Below are positions 1 to 64,000 of a DNA stretch of 64,000 bases, in pieces; positions within the stretch are counted from its first letter, which is position 1, and each line of letters opens with the position of its first letter. The stretch comes from Phoronis australis (lineage: Eukaryota > Phoronida > Phoronidae). The translations under genes and the position numbers were made by a program. The DNA is taken from the NCBI GenBank assembly GCA_002633005.1, contig NMRA01000038.1, positions 953,329 through 1,017,328 of the forward strand, in the 5' to 3' direction. The notes beneath the pieces were generated by a model that saw only the letters and a program-made list of their open reading frames with translations, was not told where the DNA came from and ran no database searches.

Positions 1-1596
1 GTTTAAGAAACGCCAACTTTTTCTTGTTAGAATGATGTTTTTACTTAAAACCAAAGAAGCAAAATAAAAATAAAGGGAATCTGTAAAATAATTTTTAAGG
101 AACTAATCTAGCTTACTTCGCATCTTTTCATGCTAAACTTCCACCGTGAAAATATCGTCTGCTACAGTAGGTAACCAATGGTTACTGAGTATAATGTCTA
201 ATTCAAAGGATCCTGGCGACACATTGCTCGCATTCAAACTGGAGATCAATGACTTACAAATGAAAGAAAATGACAGATAAATTTTACTGAATTAAAGATG
301 TCGTTTATTGAAATTGTGCATCTTATTTTTCATAGGGTATAAATGTCGGTACCATGCCATTTGTTGAACATGCGATTGTTGCGCGTGCTCATCGAAGTTT
401 TTTATTTTCTCATTCGATGACGTCAGCTGCTGCATGGTGCAGTAGTAAAGTCGACAACTCGAAACTCTTGCGAAGCGGGCTTGAAACCGGGCTCTGTTTC
501 CCGACAAAATGTTATTTAACGCCGTTAAATAACTAATTAATGGGTTTATTTAACGGTTGTATTGGCCATTTGAGGCTGATATTGTGGTATAAACTGATAT
601 ATTTTGGACTGAAACTGGTGATTTTTGAACTGTTTAGCTTCCTCGTTATTGTAAGATCTTTTATTACGTAAGGAAATAGGATGACAATTAGCCAAAATAG
701 ATGTTATGTTTCGTTCTCTGGTAGCTGTTTTAGTAACTCTTTGAACCAGGGTAGATAATTTGCTTGCTGGGCAAGCATATGAACACTAGATTGCTATTTG
801 GATTTAACCTCGTTTTGGAAATCCCTGTTGTCTGGAGTTAACACCAAACGATATGTTTTTGCAATGATTAGAGGCTTGGCACAATCCCATCAAAATTGTC
901 TCTGATTAAAGTTTGACAACACTCGACAATATTATCTTACTACAACAAAAGTTCCAGTTCATTTCTAAGCGATTAACCAGCCCTCGCTGTCTGGCAGTCT
1001 GGTAATTGGTTTTATTGGAATCAGCAATAGGTTTGTATGAGTGTTCGCATCTCCTGTTTGATCTCCTTGGCCTTGTCCACAAATTAAGTGTCTCAAAAAA
1101 CAGACATAGATACGCTCCAAACTTCGCAAATATGAAGTTAAGGGTGATTATTAGTTTCTGGTAATAATGGCACGCAACAACCTTCAGTATTTGTTAAAAT
1201 CTTTGAAAATTTTACCTCTGACATCACTTTGAATTTCTTTACCTTTTGCTGAATGATAAATGTTTAGTCATAACCATGGTATCAAAGAAAAGTCTTGTGG
1301 ACTCAATTTTTTGTTTTGGTAAAGCGACTTGTATCAGGAGATGGTGACATCTTTGCTGAAGTAAAATTTCCTCAGAAATGCTGTTCACTGGTAATTTAAT
1401 GTTCACAATTCCACTAAAATGAGAGTTATTCTGGCATTTCATTCCAAATTGCATGCAACCTTGTTAACAAAAAGTAGTTTATTGAAGAAATGGCACAAAA
1501 AAGTAATTTGACAATAGGTGGTGCTTTATTACATGCTTCTATAAATGGCCAATTGCCCTAACTGCTGCCTTCCATGTGCAACATTTCAGATCTTAC
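1..1596. other. Intron (or upstream) sequence without recognised gene
   Basis: AT-rich non-coding sequence. No exon of the gene could be placed here with confidence. Short open stretches at about 112-170 and 137-280 are discussed under rejected items. No repeat family of the window was recognised. Confidence 0.5.
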
Positions 1597-2652
1597 TGTG
1601 GTATTGGTTGTTCATCTTACTAACTGTGGTATTGGTTGTTCATCTTACTAACCGTGGTATTGGTTGTTCATCTTACTAACCGTGGTATTGGTTGTTCATC
1701 TTACTAACCGTGGTATTGGTTGTTCATCTTACTAACCGTGGTATTGGTTGTTCATCTTACTAACCGTGGTATTGGTTGTTCATCTTACTAACCGTGGTAT
1801 TGGTTGTTCATCTTACTAACCGTGGTATTGGTTGTTCATCTTACTAACCGTGGTATTGGTTGTTCATCTTACTAACCGTGGTATTGGTTGTTCATCTTAC
1901 TAACCGTGGTATTGGTTGTTCATCTTACTAACCGTGGTATTGGTTGTTCATCTTACTAACCGTGGTATTGGTTGTTCATCTTACTAACCGTGGTATTGGT
2001 TGTTCATCTTACTAACCGTGGTATTGGTTGTTCATCTTACTAACCGTGGTATTGGTTGTTCATCTTACTAACCGTGGTATTGGTTGTTCATCTTACTAAC
2101 CGTGGTATTGGTTGTTCATCTTACTAACCGTGGTATTGGTTGTTCATCTTACTAACCGTGGTATTGGTTGTTCATCTTACTAACCGTGGTATTGGTTGTT
2201 CATCTTACTAACCGTGGTATTGGTTGTTCATCTTACTAACCGTGGTATTGGTTGTTCATCTTACTAACCGTGGTATTGGTTGTTCATCTTACTAACCGTG
2301 GTATTGGTTGTTCATCTTACTAACCGTGGTATTGGTTGTTCATCTTACTAACCGTGGTATTGGTTGTTCATCTTACTAACCGTGGTATTGGTTGTTCATC
2401 TTACTAACCGTGGTATTGGTTGTTCATCTTACTAACCGTGGTATTGGTTGTTCATCTTACTAACCGTGGTATTGGTTGTTCATCTTACTAACCGTGGTAT
2501 TGGTTGTTCATCTTACTAACCGTGGTATTGGTTGTTCATCTTACTAACCGTGGTATTGGTTGTTCATCTTACTAACCGTGGTATTGGTTGTTCATCTTAC
2601 TAACCGTGGTATTGGTTGTTCATCTTACTAACCGTGGTATTGGTTGTTCATC
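1597..2652 (+). repeat. 28-bp minisatellite, about 37.7 copies
   Basis: The unit gtggtattggttgttcatct + tactaacc repeats head to tail over about 1,056 bp. The first junctions carry ctgtgg and later ones ccgtgg; after the first two units the copies look identical, implying recent expansion or homogenisation. 28 is not a multiple of three, so it is not coding. Each unit contains TACTAAC and no AG dinucleotide. It lies in the intron 470 bp upstream of exon 1. True copy number may differ from the assembly. Confidence 0.97.
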
Positions 2653-2696
2653 TACTCTTGTGGTTTCTCAGAAATAGCTTAACAAACCAACCTATG

Positions 2697-2917
2697 GTAA
2701 AATCTCATCAATTTAGGACACAATATGGCGGACGAATGAAATTGTATTCTGTCATGCAGTACCAGAATGATGCTTTGCCATGTCTTAGTTGTGAACCATT
2801 GCTACCAGCAGGAAATATTTTGGAAAAATTGTGTGCATTCACAGCAATGTCAGAAGCCCTTGAAAAAAGTGCAATTTGGGCAGCTTCTATTTTTGTCTGA
2901 AATTGATGAGATTTTAC
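2697..2917. mobile_element. Non-autonomous TIR element, family A, copy 1
   Basis: Begins gtaaaatctcatcaatttag and ends ctgaaattgatgagatttta + c, a terminal inverted repeat of about 20 bp around a 221-bp body. The interior starts with a string like gacacaatatggcggac, shared with other copies in this window. No coding capacity; it resembles a MITE. Confidence 0.8.
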
Positions 2918-3120
2918 TATAATACTTATCACCACTAAACTGCTTCAACAAATTAGTCGATAAATGTCAGAAGTGCCGTGTTTCCAGGGAATCGCCGTGA
3001 TGACTTACAAATTGACTGTTAAGTCAAATTCTAGTTGTCATTTTAAGTGTTTTAGAAGTTTCACAGATTTCTGCTGAGGTCTGAACTTGTTAGCAGTATT
3101 ATTTTTTCTTGCTTTTCCAG

Positions 3121-61346
<58,226 letters not shown>

Positions 61347-61395
61347 TCCCAGGTAAAGTTTCATCTGAGGATGATATGATCTATTATATTATGCA

Positions 61396-62735
61396 CCCAC
61401 ATGTTTATATGTGGAGGCATTATGCCGTCATCTCCGTCCGTCCAGCATCCGCTGCTCTGTCTCCAAAACCCTTTGACGTACGTTCATGAAATTTTGCACA
61501 TATATTCCTTTCATAAATGGGACAGCATGAGCTAATTTTCGGACGTACCCGATTACTGGTGTGCCCCCTTGTAACAATTTTAGTTTTGTTGTTACGCTTA
61601 CCTCTATATTTTCAAAGGTCCTCAACGTATTTTCATGAAATTTGGCATATAGGCATCTATGAGATGAAGGTGTCTTCCCATTTTTGGATGGATTCAACGT
61701 AGTTTGCGCCTCCTAGTGGCCATTTTTTGCTGTTTTTTAGTCTGTTTTTTGGCGTCCACCCCTTTATCAACCAAAGTGCTCGAAGGATGATTGTGAAAAT
61801 TGGCATGACTGTATGTTCTTACTATGAAAAGGACAGTTGACGATGATTTTCTGACGACTTCAACTACTGTGATGCCTCGTAGTGGCAGTTTGTTTTTTTT
61901 TGTGCCCATGGCTGTATATCCTAAACTGTTTGCAGGATTTTTGCTAAATTTAGCAAGTGTATTTATATGATGTTGACAACGGATGGCAACAACTTTTGGA
62001 CGGATCTGACTACCAGTGTGCCCCCAGTGGCAATTTTAGTTTTTTACGCTTACCTCTATATTTTCAAAGGTTCTCAACGTATTTTCATAAAATTAGGCAT
62101 ATAGGCATCTATTGGTGAGATGATGTTATCCTTCCATTTTCGGATGGAATCGAGGTACTTTGCACACCTAGTGGCCATTTTTTATGTTTTCGAGTCGGTT
62201 TTTTGTTGTACACCCCTTGATTAACCAAACCATTATAAGGATAATTTTGAAAATCGGTGTGTTTGTTCTCAGTGTGAAGAGGACAGTTGCCGATAACAAA
62301 TTCGACTACTGTGGCGCCTCCTAGTCATGATACTTTTGTTTTGTTTTGCGCCCATAGCTGCATCTCCTAAACACACTGCAGGATCTTTATTAAATTTAGC
62401 AATTGTATTTATATGAAGCTGACAACAGACAATGCAGACAGGCATATCCAATGAACGCTGTGCCCCATGTGGAAATTTCATTTTTTTCATTTTCCTTTGT
62501 TTATCTGAAGTTCCTTTACAGATTTTTATGAAATTTGGTAAATAGCTTTCTATTAAAGAAGCACTGGCATGTTCCCATTTTCAGATGGTATGTTCCCATT
62601 TTTAGATGGATTACACGTTTTTGCGCCATCTTGTGGCTATTTTTATGAAACAAATAAACAACCCTAGAAGCGCACCGTTTGCGGTGCATTTGTGGGCGCA
62701 TTTCAACGCTCTGCGTTGCCCTTGTTACTGTTTTG
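61396..62735 (+). mobile_element. Interspersed repeat, copy 2 (longer), in the 3' UTR/downstream region
   Basis: Starts tatgtggaggcattatgccg about 50 bp after the BLTP2 stop and ends gcaccgtttgcggtgcattt / caacgctctgcgttgccctt. Internally the modules gtgcccccagtggcaatttt, acctctatattttcaaaggt and gatgg.tt...tagtggccatttttt recur two or three times, so the copy itself is built of repeated modules. Confidence 0.8.
62653..62658 (+). promoter_or_regulatory. Candidate polyadenylation signal AATAAA (inside repeat)
   Basis: AATAAA in aaacaaataaacaaccc near the 3' end of the interspersed repeat. It could serve BLTP2 if the repeat is part of the 3' UTR. Unproven. Confidence 0.3.
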
Positions 62736-62900
62736 GGGCTGTTTTTTGGTGTCTGCTACTCCATCATCATAACGTTCTGAGGATGATTTTGAAAATTGGT
62801 GTTTGTGTTCTCAGGCTGTAGATTCATAAAGTTTCTGTTTGTGGAAGGATGTTATTGTTTAAGTAGTCAGTACAAAGAAGAGTTTGTCAAAAGTTTTGTC

Positions 62901-62906
62901 AATAAA
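62901..62906 (+). promoter_or_regulatory. Candidate polyadenylation signal AATAAA (beyond repeat)
   Basis: First AATAAA after the repeat, in gtcaataaacaaaacg, about 1.55 kb after the stop codon and followed by gt/t-containing sequence. A plausible but unproven BLTP2 poly(A) signal. Confidence 0.35.
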
Positions 62907-62984
62907 CAAAACGTTTGACATTAGTTTATCATGTTATGTGATATATATATAGATATGTGAATCTTACACCGGCATGAAAATGTA

Positions 62985-64000
62985 GATTGCAAACATTTTT
63001 AAGTCTGGTCAGCACCTGTTGGCAACATCACGTGACCTAATGAATTTAAGTCTGTGATAAATTATGTGATATGTTTAAAATTATGGTAATTTTTAGTGAC
63101 AAAATGTGCTTTAGGGTCTATTTTGTCCAAATAATCTAATGCTGGTGGTACATTCTATTCCTAACAAAGATTTATCAAAGTTGAGTCAAATTTTCTGGAT
63201 AACCTCAGCAACAGGACTATATTTTGCTCATAAGGATCAGGGACTGCATTTTGTTAGAATAGTGTAGGTCTTCGACCCCTCCAGAACAAAACCTCCATTA
63301 TTATATCCACAGGAGGGTGAAGTATACCGGATTGGAGCAATGTACCATAGGTAAAACACTGGTGAATCAAAAATCTGTCACAAAATTAATGTCATTTAAA
63401 ATTTCACTCTTCCTTGAGTCAAATAAGTTGGTTATTGGCACGAAAACAACACGTTTAGCATGTTATCGTATTTGTGTAGTGATTGTATGTATTGGTTTGG
63501 AATGTCAGGAAATAGAGCATAACTTCTTGCCAAATTCCAGTTTTTACCAATTCTACAGTATTCGCCCTAATAAGCGCCTATACCCTTATAAGTGCCCCCC
63601 ATGCGTTTTCAGACTGCTAAAGTAAGTGCCCAGTCCATGAAGGCCATGTACATACAAAAAATGCCTTACCTACAGTTCTAAAATTCTACAGTAACGTCTT
63701 CAGTTTATCAATAAGATCCAACAGTCCTGAAAAAATCATTGTGCGCGGAATTTGTAGACCAGGAGCCTCGTCGCTATGTCGGTATTTAGCCGTGACTATA
63801 CACTTCAAACTTCCACCTTGCTTCAAAAAGAACGCAAGTTTTGCTGGTCTTGTGAGGGACGTGTCCTATTATGGTCTGGCCCTTCAGAACAGACGCAGCA
63901 TACTTGTCAAAGGGATTGTATTGTATCTTTCCCATACATATCTTCTCCCTCAACAGGAATCCAAATTACTTTGTACACGTGAAAACCACGAATCGAAGAC
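62985..64000. other. Downstream intergenic sequence
   Basis: Begins with a SINE-body fragment (aagtctggtcagcacctgtt, atcacgtgacctaatgaa). The rest has no recognised gene; possible short exon-like stretches at 63314-63351 and after 63959 are too weak to call. Confidence 0.45.

Noticed and set aside
112-280. Possible upstream BLTP2 exon (112-170 with tctag acceptor and gtaacc donor, or an open frame 137-280 reading DTLLAFKLEINDLQ)
   Set aside because: The first fits the phase of exon 1 but has no convincing similarity. The second resembles the expected human segment LLNLTLEVS but has no GT donor before its stop. Neither is safe to annotate; a cDNA or protein alignment would decide.
1597-2652. 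CRISPR-like regular repeat
   Set aside because: Units are contiguous with no variable spacers, and the context is a metazoan intron. It is a minisatellite.
63314-63351. Exon of a downstream gene (gagggtgaagtataccggat between cacag and gtaaaa)
   Set aside because: Plausible splice sites and an open frame (EGEVYRIGAMYH), but too short and without recognised homology; the stretch after 63959 is cut by the window end.

Overview
This is a eukaryotic, almost certainly metazoan, genomic window: AT-rich, with one large gene split into many short exons by AT-rich introns with GT-AG boundaries, and with introns full of small inverted-repeat DNA elements, tRNA-derived SINEs, LINE remains and minisatellites. 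I see no prokaryotic gene organisation. The species cannot be fixed from sequence alone. The protein is close to vertebrate BLTP2, while the repeats (short TIR elements, a Mutator-like transposase, a repeat rich in 'tgccccctagtggcaatttt') suggest a marine invertebrate.

The only gene I can support is the 3' two-thirds of a plus-strand orthologue of human KIAA0100/BLTP2 (Drosophila hobbit, yeast Fmp27/Hob1, plant SABRE), a bridge-like lipid-transfer protein. I read 33 exons from 3121 to the stop codon at 61344-61346. Every phase is consistent, giving 1,453 residues plus stop, about two-thirds of the roughly 2,200-residue family length. The N-terminal part lies upstream of the window. The visible part runs from the middle of the groove-forming protein, through the GFWDK-type domain (exon 9), a coiled-coil-forming charged stretch (exons 23-24) and a Ser/Lys-rich linker (exon 29), to a basic C-terminus.

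Layout: 1-3120 intron with a 1.06-kb array of a 28-bp repeat; 3121-26230 exons 1-23 with modest introns carrying foldback elements, TIR elements and SINEs; 26231-48152 a single 21.9-kb intron holding a degraded LINE (minus strand) interrupted by a PIF/Harbinger-like MITE, an assembly gap, and a broken Mutator-like transposase between two 664-bp direct repeats; 48153-61346 exons 24-33; 61347-64000 the 3' UTR and downstream sequence, dominated by a copy of an interspersed repeat that starts about 50 bp after the stop codon.

Most interesting points: an AG-free minisatellite with about 37 copies of the perfect branch-point heptamer TACTAAC upstream of exon 1; a tandem 80-bp duplication of the exon 18 splice acceptor that makes a poison decoy site; a transposase framed by long direct rather than inverted repeats; and a 248-N gap flanked by a near-identical duplicated 450-bp sequence that looks like an assembly artefact. 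I found no convincing new multi-gene system.
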